Position numbers and translations under genes: made by a program. Under the pieces are notes generated by a model. The model worked only from the letters and a program-made list of their open reading frames with translations. It was not told the DNA's origin and searched no databases. A DNA stretch of 64,000 nucleotides from an uncultured Desulfovibrio sp. (GTDB lineage Bacteria > Desulfobacterota > Desulfovibrionia > Desulfovibrionales > Desulfovibrionaceae). Where the stretch lies: contig NZ_CAJUBO010000003.1 in assembly GCF_910584445.1 (NCBI RefSeq), positions 62,001 through 126,000 of the forward strand, given 5' to 3'. Each line of letters starts with the position of its first letter. The first letter of the stretch is position 1. Below, piece after piece: positions 34,928 through 43,419 of the stretch.

Positions 34928-36645
34928 AAGCACTCCTTGGGGTTGCCGGAAGGGGAAATCCCGGAAAAGCCGGAAACAGGGGCAATGCCGCCGGAGGTGG
35001 CGGCGTCCGCGCGGGAAACGGCGGCATGCGCGGGGGACTCCACGTCGCACCGGGCGGCCGCGGGCCTTGTGCCGGAAAGGGCGCCGGAAAGCGCCGGGGG
35101 AAGGGACTCGGGCGCGATGGCCGCCGGCGGAGCCTGCGGCGCGGGCGCGCTCTCCTCCATCAGGTGGCGCGGCAACGGCGCCCGCCGCTTCTGCGGCGAA
35201 TGCCGGTCTTCCACCGTGAGCCAGAAGGTGACCGCCAGGACGGCGATGGTCACGACCAGGGTCAGCCAACGGATCCACTGCGGGGAAACGCCGCCGGTAT
35301 GCACATGCCCCTCCTCGATCTCACGCTTGCGGGTGATGGCCGCCGAATAGAGCACGATGGTGGCGATGACGAAAATGAGCGACCAGCGCGTCTGCGAGCC
35401 GTCCGAGCCGATCAGGGCCGTCATGCAGTACACCGCGCCCACAAAGCCCACGATGATATAGAGCAGATACTGGTTTGGCGGCAGCACCTTGTAGCCCAGC
35501 ACCTTGACGGCGATGCAGGAGTAGATATAGGGCAGCAGCGTAAGGATGACGGCGATGGACGCCAGCTTGCCGAACTGCTGGCTGGCGCCGGGGGAGATGG
35601 TGCCCAGCACCATGAGGCTCATGATCAGGGCCACGATGAAAAGCCCGGCGGCCGGCACCTGCTTCCTGTTGACACGGGAAAAAACGTTGCCGAAAAGGCC
35701 GTCATCGGCCGCCGCCTTGGCGCTCTGGCCCACCAGCAGCGTCCAGCCCGCCAGCGAGCCGAGGCAGCCCAGGGCCGCGCACAGGGCCACGGCATTGGCC
35801 GCCGTGTCGCCCAGAGCGATGCGCGCCGCGTCGGCAAAGGGCGCGGACGAGGCCACCAGTGCCTTGTTGGGGATCATGCCCATGATCACCGAGGAACTCA
35901 GGATATAGCAGATGCCCGCCAGGATGACGCCGCTGATGGTGGCAATGGGCACGTTGCGGCGCGGGTTCCTCACCACGGCCGCCGAAACCGAGGCGCTCTC
36001 CACGCCGATGAAGGCCCAGAGGGTGAAGTTGAGCGTGCCGCCGATGGCCGAAACATCGCTCTGCCCCGTGACGTTCCAGCCCGCGCTGAAAAGTTCGGGC
36101 CTGAACCAGAACCAGCCGAGCACCGCCGTGGCGATGATGGGGATGAGCGCCATGATGGTGGTGAAGGACTGGATGCGCCCCACGAGCCGCGGGCCGAGCA
36201 TATTGGCCCAGGCAAAGAGCCAGATCACAAAGAGCTGGGCAAACGCCGCCACATACGGGTTCTTGAGCGCGGGCACGAAATGCGTGAGATAGCCGATGCC
36301 CGCCACGGCCAGGCCCACGTTGCCGATGACATTGGCTACCCAGTAGACCATGTTGGTCTGGTAGCCCATATAGTCGCCAAAGGCCTTGCGCGTGTAGGCG
36401 TAGGGTCCGCCCGCCGCCGGGTCGATATTGGCGAGTTTTGCGAAGGTCAGGGCCAGCGCCACGGCGCCCACGCTCGTCAAAAGCCAGCCGATGAGCGAAA
36501 TGCTCCCGTAGGCCGCGAGGTTGGCGGGCAGCATGAAGACGCCGGAACCCATCATGTTGCCGGCCACCATGAACGTGGCGGCAACAACGCCGATCTTGTT
36601 GCTGTCGCCGCTCTGGGCGACATCATGCGCAGCGTCCTGTGCCAT
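34924..36645 (-). CDS. adiC: arginine:agmatine antiporter with long C-terminal tail (AdiC-like)
   Basis: 573 residues. The first 460 are a 12-helix APC transporter that aligns with E. coli AdiC at a constant offset of 8: N30, S34 in GNMMGSGVF, the substrate-stacking W210 in TLWAFIGVESAS, and the gating W301 in GCLGSLAGWTLL. It exchanges external arginine for internal agmatine. After the last helix comes a tail of about 100 residues, Pro/Ala/Ser-rich, absent from the 445-residue E. coli protein. The tail may be a pH-sensitive plug (known in GadC) or a linker of no function. It overlaps adiA by four bases. Confidence 0.9.
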   Translation of the reverse strand: MAQDAAHDVAQSGDSNKIGVVAATFMVAGNMMGSGVFMLPANLAAYGSISLIGWLLTSVGAVALALTFAKLANIDPAAGGPYAYTRKAFGDYMGYQTNMVYWVANVIGNVGLAVAGIGYLTHFVPALKNPYVAAFAQLFVIWLFAWANMLGPRLVGRIQSFTTIMALIPIIATAVLGWFWFRPELFSAGWNVTGQSDVSAIGGTLNFTLWAFIGVESASVSAAVVRNPRRNVPIATISGVILAGICYILSSSVIMGMIPNKALVASSAPFADAARIALGDTAANAVALCAALGCLGSLAGWTLLVGQSAKAAADDGLFGNVFSRVNRKQVPAAGLFIVALIMSLMVLGTISPGASQQFGKLASIAVILTLLPYIYSCIAVKVLGYKVLPPNQYLLYIIVGFVGAVYCMTALIGSDGSQTRWSLIFVIATIVLYSAAITRKREIEEGHVHTGGVSPQWIRWLTLVVTIAVLAVTFWLTVEDRHSPQKRRAPLPRHLMEESAPAPQAPPAAIAPESLPPALSGALSGTRPAAARCDVESPAHAAVSRADAATSGGIAPVSGFSGISPSGNPKECL

Positions 36646-36682
36646 GGGGATCTCCTTGAAAAATGCGTGATGAAGGATCCGC

Positions 36683-36889
36683 CTAGTCGCGGACGGCCAT
36701 GACCGGTGAAGGTGGCAGCATGCCGGTCCGGCGACGGCGGAAACGATTGCGGCTCACGCTGCGGACGGCAACGGGCGCACCCCGCCGACGGTCACGCCAG
36801 ACGCAATACAGTGACGTCAGTCCCAGGAACCCGGCTATAAAAAAAATGCTCACCTGTATAAAAATCAGGCAGAAGACGAAGCTGCTCAT
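36683..36889 (-). CDS. 68-residue single-span membrane protein upstream of adiC
   Basis: Begins MSSFVFCLIFIQVSIFFIAG: one hydrophobic helix (about 3-26) followed by a cytoplasmic tail of about 40 residues very rich in arginine (RRRRTG near the end). The ATG at 36889 has a strong GGAGG. The gene ends 37 bases before adiC on the same strand, so it probably heads the adi operon. Small proteins of this shape often bind or regulate a larger membrane protein. The arginine-rich tail next to an arginine system is suggestive only. I recognise no family. Confidence 0.65.
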   Translation of the reverse strand: MSSFVFCLIFIQVSIFFIAGFLGLTSLYCVWRDRRRGAPVAVRSVSRNRFRRRRTGMLPPSPVMAVRD

Positions 36890-37267
36890 TTCTTCCTCCA
36901 AACGTGCCGTCATGTGCCGGAAAGCCCGCATCTTCACCGCTTCCCGGAGGATCCGGCCCTGTTTCCCGCTGTATGATTTTTTGTTCCTCGGGGGGGAGTT
37001 TCGTCCCCCGCATCCCGGAAAAAGCATATGCCGTGCCAAAATCCGCCGCTGCCGTCCGCCACGCCAGCCGCGTGCAGCCCCCCACCGGGCACGCGGCTGG
37101 CATGGATGGTGCATCAGGGTCCGACAAAAAAACCGGCGCAAGACCCGGGCGCCGCCATGCGCGCCCCGCCGTCCGCAGCCCTCCCGCAGCGCGGCGGCGG
37201 ACATGGCGGAACGCATGCGCGCTTGCCGCACTCCCCGGAAACAGCCGGGCGATACCTGGAGGAGATC
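36890..37267. other. divergent promoter region between adi operon and dehydrogenase gene
   Basis: 378 bases without a convincing gene. Two hairpins are visible: CGGGGG and CCCCCG arms at 36989-37010, and a perfect 13-bp stem GCCAGCCGCGTGC (37063-37075) with its complement at 37089-37101. Short A tracts occur at 37127-37133. The stem could be a leader structure of the adi transcript or an insulating hairpin. No clear promoter elements. Confidence 0.5.
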
Positions 37268-38128
37268 ATGCGCTTCTCGTTCCTTGGGCTTGGCAATATG
37301 GGCGCCCCCCTGGCGCGAAACATCCTCCTTGCCGGAGGGGACCTCACGGTTTTCACCCGCAGAGAGGACTGCGCCCGGGCCTTTGCCGCCGAGGGCGCCG
37401 TCGTCGCCACGGACAGGAAAGAACTGGCCGCCTGTGATGTGCTCTGCACCTGCCTGCCCCTGCCGGAGCATGTGCGCGATGCCGTTCTCGGCGCCAGCGG
37501 CGCGGACGGACTCTATGCCGCCATGGCGCCCGGCGCCGTCCATCTCGAATTCAGCACCATCGACCCCGCCACGGCAAAGACCCTGATGCAGGCCGCCGCG
37601 GCCCGGGGCATCGCCTATGTGCAGGCCACGGTGGGCAAGACGCCGCAGATGGCCCTACGGCGCGAGGAACCGCTCTTCGTGGGCGGCGACAGGGAGGCCG
37701 TGCACAGGCTGCTGCCCCTCCTGGAAAAAATCGGCAGACCCCATGATGTGGGCAGCGTGGATGCCGCCTGCGCGGTAAAACTGCTCAGCAACATGATCGG
37801 CATGGCGAACCTGGCGGTCCTTGCCGAGGGGCTGCGTATCGGCGCCGCCGCCGGGATCGGATCGCATGCGCTGTTGCCGCTGCTCCAGGATACCGGCGCG
37901 CGCAGTTTCCAGATGGATGTCCGCGGCCCCTGGATCGCGACGGACGACTTCAGCCCGCGTTTCAGCGTGGACCTGGCGGCCAAGGATCTGCGCCTGGGCT
38001 GCGCCATGGCCCGGAGCTGGAACTGCGACCCGGAGCTGACGGAACGGGCCTTCGCCGCCTTCGGCAGGGCGCAGGAGGCGGGACTGGGCGGGGAGGACGC
38101 CTGCGCGGTCTTCAAGGCCGGCCGCTGA
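37268..38128 (+). CDS. beta-hydroxyacid dehydrogenase family oxidoreductase
   Basis: 286 residues, the family length. NAD(P)-binding motif 'FLGLGNMGAPLARNIL', substrate-binding segment 'LEFSTIDPATA' (usual DxSTxxP; Glu-Phe replaces the first positions), catalytic Lys in 'AVKLLSNMI', and 'KDLRLGCAMA' near the C-terminus. The family includes 3-hydroxyisobutyrate, tartronate-semialdehyde and sulfolactaldehyde reductases. Substrate unknown; with a TauE/SafE exporter and islA next door, reduction of a sulfonated aldehyde is possible (inference). ATG at 37268 with GGAG upstream. Confidence 0.85.
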   Translation: MRFSFLGLGNMGAPLARNILLAGGDLTVFTRREDCARAFAAEGAVVATDRKELAACDVLCTCLPLPEHVRDAVLGASGADGLYAAMAPGAVHLEFSTIDPATAKTLMQAAAARGIAYVQATVGKTPQMALRREEPLFVGGDREAVHRLLPLLEKIGRPHDVGSVDAACAVKLLSNMIGMANLAVLAEGLRIGAAAGIGSHALLPLLQDTGARSFQMDVRGPWIATDDFSPRFSVDLAAKDLRLGCAMARSWNCDPELTERAFAAFGRAQEAGLGGEDACAVFKAGR

Positions 38129-38269
38129 CGGCAGCCGGCGGCGCGGATGATGCCCCCGCTTCCCGGCGGTCATGCTTTCAACGTCCGTGACGGGGCGCGG
38201 GGCGCATTCCCCGCCCTGCCCCGCAACGGGCATGCACGCGGCGCCAGGCCGCACGCGCGAGACCATCGC

Positions 38270-39013
38270 ATGGATATCCTGCTCTTCGTCTATCTGAACG
38301 GCATCTGGTTCCTTGCCGGCCTGCTGACGGGCCTGACCTCCTTCGGGGGCAATCTTTTCGCCATCCCGCTGCTCACGCTCGTCATGCCCGCGCGGGACGC
38401 CATCCTGTTCGGCTGCCTGAGCGGCACGGTCATTTTTCTCGGGCTGGGCTTCCTCTACCGGCGCGAGGCGCGCTGGCGGGAAATCTTCCTTCTCGGCATC
38501 GCCACCCTGCCGGGCGTGCCGCTGGGCGTGTATTTTCTCCACCATGCGGGGTCGCGCCTTCTGCTCCTCGCCGCGGGGGGGAGCCTGGCGCTCTTTCTCC
38601 TCTGGCAGTTTCTGGCGGGGCGCCTCCATGTGGCGGAAACGCCCATTTCCCGCTGGTGCTGCCTGCCCTTCGGCTTCCTTTCGGGCATCATGATGAGCGC
38701 CGTAGGCATGGGCGGACCGCCGCTCGTCCTCTACGCCTATCTGCGCCATTGGGGAAAGGAAAGCACCATCTGCGGCGCCAATCTGGCCGCCGCCATGACC
38801 ATGCCGGCGCTGCTGCATTCGCAGTGGGCCGCCGGACTCTACAGCCCGCAGCTCCTGCATGCCGCGCTGTTCGGCGCCCTGTTCGGTCTTTTCGGCATCG
38901 CGGCCAGTGTGCCCATCGTCCACAACATCGACATCCGCCTGTTCCGGCGCCTGCTCCTGCTCATGATCGGGCTTTCGGCGTGCATGCTGCTCGTGCGCGG
39001 CGCCATTGCCTGA
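38270..39013 (+). CDS. TauE/SafE (TSUP) family exporter, copy 2
   Basis: 247 residues with about eight membrane segments and two half-repeats: 'LTGLTSFGGNLFAIPLLTLVMPARDAIL' and 'SGIMMSAVGMGGPPLVLYAYLRHW'. A normal-size TSUP protein; the family exports sulfite and small sulfonates/carboxylates. It lies between the dehydrogenase and islA, on the same strand. With IslA releasing sulfite, it may balance excess sulfite or export a sulfonate. It is transcribed before the islA sigma-54 promoter and is therefore not under that promoter. Confidence 0.85.
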   Translation: MDILLFVYLNGIWFLAGLLTGLTSFGGNLFAIPLLTLVMPARDAILFGCLSGTVIFLGLGFLYRREARWREIFLLGIATLPGVPLGVYFLHHAGSRLLLLAAGGSLALFLLWQFLAGRLHVAETPISRWCCLPFGFLSGIMMSAVGMGGPPLVLYAYLRHWGKESTICGANLAAAMTMPALLHSQWAAGLYSPQLLHAALFGALFGLFGIAASVPIVHNIDIRLFRRLLLLMIGLSACMLLVRGAIA

Positions 39014-39055
39014 GCGGACGTTTCCGCCGGCGCCCTCCCGGGGCCACGGTCTTTG

Positions 39056-39069
39056 TTGCAAAAATGCAA
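39056..39069. promoter_or_regulatory. candidate activator-binding dyad upstream of islA
   Basis: TTGCAAAAATGCAA, a perfect inverted repeat centred about 156 bases upstream of the islA -12 element, a usual distance for a sigma-54 enhancer site. Two related dyads with the same centre (core TGCAAA/AA) lie upstream of the amidohydrolase-TRAP operon. Confidence 0.5.
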
Positions 39070-39203
39070 TATGAACACAACCTGCTAATATTGCTGATAA
39101 TTCTTTCTATTTTGTGTTTTTTTGCCTTGCTTCCCTGTGCGGACATGCGCGCGCACCCGCAGATTTCTCCGCATAACCCTTGGAAAATCAAGAGGATATG
39201 CTG

Positions 39204-39220
39204 TTGGCACGGCTGATGCT
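39204..39220 (+). promoter_or_regulatory. sigma-54 (-24/-12) promoter of islA
   Basis: TTGGCACGGCTGATGCT: GG at 39206-39207 and GC at 39218-39219 with exactly 10 bases between, close to the consensus TGGCAC-N5-TTGCW. It lies 88 bases before the islA ATG and is followed by TTAGAGGGG, shared with the second sigma-54 promoter at 43420. An IHF-like AT-rich stretch (39080-39125) lies between enhancer and promoter. Confidence 0.82.
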
Positions 39221-39307
39221 TAGAGGGGCGACATTGGGCGTTTTCTCACAAGCGCCCGGAGCTGTTCCCCCAAGCAAGGACTGTCACCAATCGAGGAGAA
39301 GACCAGT

Positions 39308-41779
39308 ATGAGCCAGTGCTGCTGCATGTCGCCCCAGGAAGAGCGTGTCATCAACAAAAACGTCAACCGCCAGGGCCGCGAGCGCATCTACAGGATCCTT
39401 GAGCGCAACCAGTTCACCCTGCCGCATGTGGATGTGGAGCGGGCCAAATATTTTACCGAATCCATGCGCGAGACAGAGGGCGAGCTGCTGACCCTGCGCT
39501 GGGCCAAGGCGCTCAGGAATGTGGCCGAAAAGATCACGGTCTGGATCACGCCGGACCAGCTCCTTGCCGGCCGCGTGGGCAAGCTCGGCCGCTACGGCAT
39601 CCTCTATCCCGAAATCGACGGCGACTTTTACCGCGAGGTGCTGGCCGACCTTGAGCACCGCGACAAAAGCCCCTTCCAGATCTCCAAAGAAGACATCAGG
39701 ACGGTCATGGAGGACATCGCCCCCTACTGGGAAGGCAAGACCTACCACGAGCACCTCAACCGGGTGCTGCCCGCCGATATCCGCACCGTCACCTATCATG
39801 ACGAGCGCGGCCTGAAGTCCAAGTTCGTGGTCAGCGAGACCTCCTCCTACCGCTCGGCCCTCCAGTGGGTGCCGGACTACGAGAAGGTCATCACCCGCGG
39901 CATGCTCGCCATCCAGCAGGACGCCAGGGACAGGATGGCTACCCTTGACCTGAACAATTCCGTGGACCTCTGGGAGAAGAAGCCCTTCCTCGAAGCCATG
40001 ATCATCGTCTGCGACGCCATCATGATCTGGGCGCGCCGCCATGCCGACCTTGCCCGCGACATGGCCGCCAGGGAAGAGGACCCCAGGCGCAAGCAGGAGC
40101 TGCTGGAAATCGCCGAGATCTGCGACCGCGTGCCCGCCCTCCCCGCGCGCACCTTCCGCGAGGCCGTGCAGAGCCAGTGGTTCGTCCAGATGTTCTCCCG
40201 CCTGGAGCAGAAGGCCAGCGCCATCATCTCCAACGGCCGCATGGACCAGTACCTCTATCCCTTCTACAAGAAGGACATCGAGGAAGGCCGCCTGACCCGC
40301 GAGCAGGCCAAGGAACTGCTGGAGTGCATGTGGGTGGACATGGCCCAGTTCATCGACCTCTACATCAATCCCACGGGCGTTGAATTTCAGGAAGGCTATG
40401 CCCACTGGGAGGCCGTGACCATCGGCGGCCAGACCCGCGAAGGCGAGGACGCCACCAACGATCTCACCTACCTGTTCCTGGAATCCAAGCGCGAGTTCCC
40501 GCTCAACTACCCCGACCTGGCCGCGCGCATCCACTCGCGCTCGCCCGAGCGCTTCCTCTACGAAGTGGCGCTCACGGTCAAGGACGGCTCCGGCTTCCCC
40601 AAGCTCATCAATGACGAGGAAGTGGTCTTCCTGAACACAATCAAGGGCTGCCCGGTGGACGAGGCCCTGGACTATGCGGTCTCCGGCTGCACGGAAACGC
40701 GCATGCCCAACCGCGACACCTACACCTCGGGCTGCGTCTATGTGAACTTCGCCACTGCCCTGGAAATGACGCTCTACAACGGCAGGATGCTCCACTACGG
40801 CGACGAGCTTATCGGCCTGGAGACCGGCGACCCGCTGAAGTTCAAGAGCTGGGAGGAGTTCTACGAAGCGTACAAGGCCCAGCATCTCAACCTCCTCCGC
40901 AAGGCCTTCCAGCAGCAGCATGTGGTGGACAAGCTGCGTCCCCAGCATTTCGCCGCGCCGTTCTCCTCCGTGCTGCACGACCTGTGCATGGAAAACATGC
41001 TCGACCTGCACACGGAAAAGATCCCCGGCGGCGTGGACTACTCCTACTTCGAATTCCTGGGATACGGCACGGTGGTGGACTCCCTGGCGGCCATCAAGAA
41101 GCTCGTCTTCGAGGACGGGAAGCTGAGCCTCAAGGAAGTCATCGACGCCTGCAAGGCGGACTTCAAGGGCTACGAACCCGTGCGCGAGATGCTCCGCAAC
41201 GCCCCCTGCTACGGCAACAATGATTCGTATGCCGACAGCATCGCCAAGGATGTGGACCGCTTCACCCAGGTCGAGGCGGAAAAGAGCACCCGCGAACGCG
41301 GCGTCCATGTGGATGTGCGCTATGTGCCCATCACCTCGCATGTGCCCTTCGGCAAGGTTGTCTCGGCAACGCCCAACGGCCGCCATGCCTGGACAGCGCT
41401 CTCCGACGGTTCCTCCGCCTCCCACGGCGCGGACAAGAACGGTCCCACCGCCGTCCTGCTCTCCAACTACCATTCCAAGAACTACGGCATGATCAACCGC
41501 GCCTCGCGCCTGCTGAACATCAAGCTCTCGCCCAAGTGCGTGGAGGGCGAGGAAGGCACGGAAAAGATCATCAACCTCATCCGCACCTGGTGCGACCTCA
41601 AGCTCTGGCACCTCCAGTTCAACATCGTCAACCGCCAGACCCTGCTCAACGCCCAGAAGGAGCCGGACAACTACCGCAGCCTTCTCGTGCGTATCGCGGG
41701 CTACAGCGCCTACTTCTGCGATCTTTCCCGGGATCTGCAGAACGACATCATCGACCGCACCGAGCACAGCGCCTTCTGA
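39308..41779 (+). CDS. islA: isethionate sulfite-lyase (glycyl radical enzyme)
   Basis: 823 residues. The thiyl-radical Cys is C461 in SGCTETR with E463 two residues on. The glycyl radical site is G798 in RIAGYSAYF. As I recall the Bilophila wadsworthia enzyme (R189, Q193, W374, C468, E470, R678, G805), every one recurs here at a constant offset of 7: R182, Q186, W367, C461, E463, R671, G798. This distinguishes it from choline, glycerol and other lyases. It cleaves the C-S bond of isethionate to acetaldehyde and sulfite; sulfite then serves as electron acceptor. GAGGAG precedes the ATG; a sigma-54 promoter lies upstream; islB follows. Confidence 0.95.
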   Translation: MSQCCCMSPQEERVINKNVNRQGRERIYRILERNQFTLPHVDVERAKYFTESMRETEGELLTLRWAKALRNVAEKITVWITPDQLLAGRVGKLGRYGILYPEIDGDFYREVLADLEHRDKSPFQISKEDIRTVMEDIAPYWEGKTYHEHLNRVLPADIRTVTYHDERGLKSKFVVSETSSYRSALQWVPDYEKVITRGMLAIQQDARDRMATLDLNNSVDLWEKKPFLEAMIIVCDAIMIWARRHADLARDMAAREEDPRRKQELLEIAEICDRVPALPARTFREAVQSQWFVQMFSRLEQKASAIISNGRMDQYLYPFYKKDIEEGRLTREQAKELLECMWVDMAQFIDLYINPTGVEFQEGYAHWEAVTIGGQTREGEDATNDLTYLFLESKREFPLNYPDLAARIHSRSPERFLYEVALTVKDGSGFPKLINDEEVVFLNTIKGCPVDEALDYAVSGCTETRMPNRDTYTSGCVYVNFATALEMTLYNGRMLHYGDELIGLETGDPLKFKSWEEFYEAYKAQHLNLLRKAFQQQHVVDKLRPQHFAAPFSSVLHDLCMENMLDLHTEKIPGGVDYSYFEFLGYGTVVDSLAAIKKLVFEDGKLSLKEVIDACKADFKGYEPVREMLRNAPCYGNNDSYADSIAKDVDRFTQVEAEKSTRERGVHVDVRYVPITSHVPFGKVVSATPNGRHAWTALSDGSSASHGADKNGPTAVLLSNYHSKNYGMINRASRLLNIKLSPKCVEGEEGTEKIINLIRTWCDLKLWHLQFNIVNRQTLLNAQKEPDNYRSLLVRIAGYSAYFCDLSRDLQNDIIDRTEHSAF

Positions 41780-41784
41780 TGCCA

Positions 41785-41823
41785 CGACATCCGGGGGGGG
41801 ACCTCCTCCCCCCCCGGGTGTCG
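41785..41823 (+). terminator. strong hairpin between islA and islB
   Basis: CGACATCCGGGGGGGG and CCCCCCCCGGGTGTCG form a long stem (one mismatch/wobble) starting 5 bases after the islA stop. No U tract follows, so it more likely limits read-through or protects the islA mRNA 3' end, giving more IslA than activating enzyme. Confidence 0.7.
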
Positions 41824-41905
41824 CGGGCGGCGGACGCGCCGCAGGGCCGGGCATGTCACCATTTCGTGAAGGGGATCCCCCTTCGGCCAATCCGTGGAGC
41901 AGAGC

Positions 41906-42802
41906 ATGAGCGACGCGCAGACGAGCGGCATCGTTTTCAATATCCAGAAATTCAGTGTCCACGACGGCAAGGGCATCCGCACCCTGGTCTTCCTCAAGGG
42001 CTGCCCCCTGCGCTGCCGCTGGTGCAGCAACCCGGAATCCCAGCGGCACGAGCCGGAGCACGCCTTCAACCCCATGCGCTGCCTCACGGCGGAAGTCTGC
42101 GGGCGCTGCCTGCGCGCCTGCACGTCGGGCGCCCTGAAGCTGGTGAACGGACTCATCGCCTTCGACCCCAGGGCCTGCGCGCAGTGCTTCGCCTGCGCCG
42201 AGTCCTGTCCCTCCGGTTCGCAGAGCGTCTATGGCGAGCGCATGACTGTGGACGCGGTGCTGAACAAGGTCGAGGAGGACGGCGTTTTCTACCACCGTTC
42301 CGGCGGCGGGCTGACCCTTTCCGGCGGCGAGGCCCTGGCCCAGCCGGATTTCGCCCTGGCGCTCCTGCGCGAGGCCAAACGGCGGCGCATCAATACCACC
42401 ATCGAGACCTGCGGGCACTACCCCTACGCGCTCCTCGCCGAGGCCTGCGCGTCGCTGGACAGGCTCATCTTCGACATCAAGTGCGCGGACCCGGCCCTGC
42501 ACAAGGCGCATACCGGCGTGGACAACGCGCGCATCCTGGAAAATTTCCGGCGCGTCTGCGAGGACTTTCCCCTTCTGCCCATCCGGGCCAGAACGCCCGT
42601 CATCCCCGGGTTCAACGACAGCGAGGCCGAGATCCAGGCCATCCGGGACCTCATACCGCGGCGCCCCAATGTGGAATACGAGCTGCTGGCCTACCATCGC
42701 ATGGGGCAGCCCAAGTATGGCTACCTGGGCCGGGTCTATGAGATGGAGGGAAAAAATCTGGTGGAGGACATCATGCGCCGTCTGCGCGAAATCGCGCAGT
42801 GA
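41906..42802 (+). CDS. islB: IslA-activating enzyme (radical SAM glycyl radical activase)
   Basis: 298 residues. Radical SAM motif C33-x3-C37-x2-C40 in FLKGCPLRCRWCSNPE. A ferredoxin-like insert (about residues 55-105) has eight Cys in two CxxCxxxC-type sets (CGRCLRAC and CAQCFACAESCP), as in activases with two extra [4Fe-4S] clusters. SAM-binding elements 'GGLTLSGGEALAQPDF' follow. The enzyme abstracts a hydrogen from Gly798 of IslA to make it active. The ATG at 41906 is taken because GGAG lies 7 bases upstream; a GTG four codons earlier is the alternative. A U-rich terminator follows. Confidence 0.93.
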   Translation: MSDAQTSGIVFNIQKFSVHDGKGIRTLVFLKGCPLRCRWCSNPESQRHEPEHAFNPMRCLTAEVCGRCLRACTSGALKLVNGLIAFDPRACAQCFACAESCPSGSQSVYGERMTVDAVLNKVEEDGVFYHRSGGGLTLSGGEALAQPDFALALLREAKRRRINTTIETCGHYPYALLAEACASLDRLIFDIKCADPALHKAHTGVDNARILENFRRVCEDFPLLPIRARTPVIPGFNDSEAEIQAIRDLIPRRPNVEYELLAYHRMGQPKYGYLGRVYEMEGKNLVEDIMRRLREIAQ

Positions 42803-42826
42803 CCGTCTGCCCTCCCCCGCCTGCGG

Positions 42827-42856
42827 CGCCCGCGCTTTTCCCGCGGGCGTTTTTTT
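42827..42856 (+). terminator. Rho-independent terminator of islAB
   Basis: CGCCCGCG (42827-42834), a 7-nt loop and CGCGGGCG (42842-42849) followed by TTTTTTT. It ends the islA-islB transcript. The region after it up to 43530 has no gene I can support; it holds an AT-rich block at 43010-43255 and the elements listed below. Confidence 0.93.
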
Positions 42857-43107
42857 GCGCTTCATCAAAACAGGCGATGCTCCCGCAACGTCCCTCATGG
42901 CGCAGTGTCCGTTCTCCGGAGCGCCGCGCCTGCCGGGAACGTCGTCTTCCTTCGGCGCTGTTCCGCTTTTGCGTTGCTGAAGCGTCCGTGCTGCGCGGAC
43001 TGCCGGAAGTCGGCATTTTTAAATTAAAAAACAGCCTTTTCCTTTTGCCCCGCTGGTGCATGGACACGCCCGGCATGGTTGCATTCTTCCACTTTTCGCG
43101 CCGATCA

Positions 43108-43125
43108 TGATGTTTTTTTGCATCA
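43108..43125. promoter_or_regulatory. candidate activator-binding dyad (distal)
   Basis: TGATGTTTTTTTGCATCA; its reverse complement reads TGATGCAAAAAAACATCA, sharing the centred core TGCAAA/AA with the islA dyad. It lies about 318 bases upstream of the -12 element of the promoter at 43420. Confidence 0.4.
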
Positions 43126-43186
43126 CTCCAGAGATTTGACATGATAATTTATTGAAATCAAAAGAAAAATAAAAAAATCCCCAAAT

Positions 43187-43202
43187 TGTGCAAAAATACA
43201 CA
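43187..43202. promoter_or_regulatory. candidate activator-binding dyad (proximal)
   Basis: TGTGCAAAAATACACA, with arms TGTG/CACA and the same centred core as the sites at 39056 and 43108. It lies about 240 bases upstream of the -12 element and 78 bases from the distal dyad. Confidence 0.45.
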
Positions 43203-43419
43203 TACCAAAACTTCCGACAAATTAAACTATTATTTCAACATATTATATAATTCCCTCCGCTCGCGTGCGGCGTATCGTCACCCCCCCGTTTCCCCCATCC
43301 GCGGGCCGGCGCGCCGGGGGCATTCCCCGCGCAGTCGCGTCCGCCCCGCGCGGGGCCGCTTTCGGCCGGCCATGTTTCCCTGTCCCCGCGCTATACAGGA
43401 ATTGTTCCCATTTTCACAA

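Noticed and set aside
32624..35278. Longer 884-codon reading of the arginine decarboxylase
   Set aside because: The extra N-terminal 117 codons lie over the end of adiC, resemble nothing, and the ATG at 34927 has AAGGAG and matches the AdiA start.
39284..42898. 1204-codon open frame on the minus strand opposite islA and islB
   Set aside because: It spans two genes of known function plus their spacer on the other strand, has no family motif and no ribosome site; an effect of GC-rich third positions.
42771..43142. 123-codon minus-strand frame in the gap after islB
   Set aside because: It has no family resemblance, runs into the islB coding region and crosses its terminator; probably not a gene.
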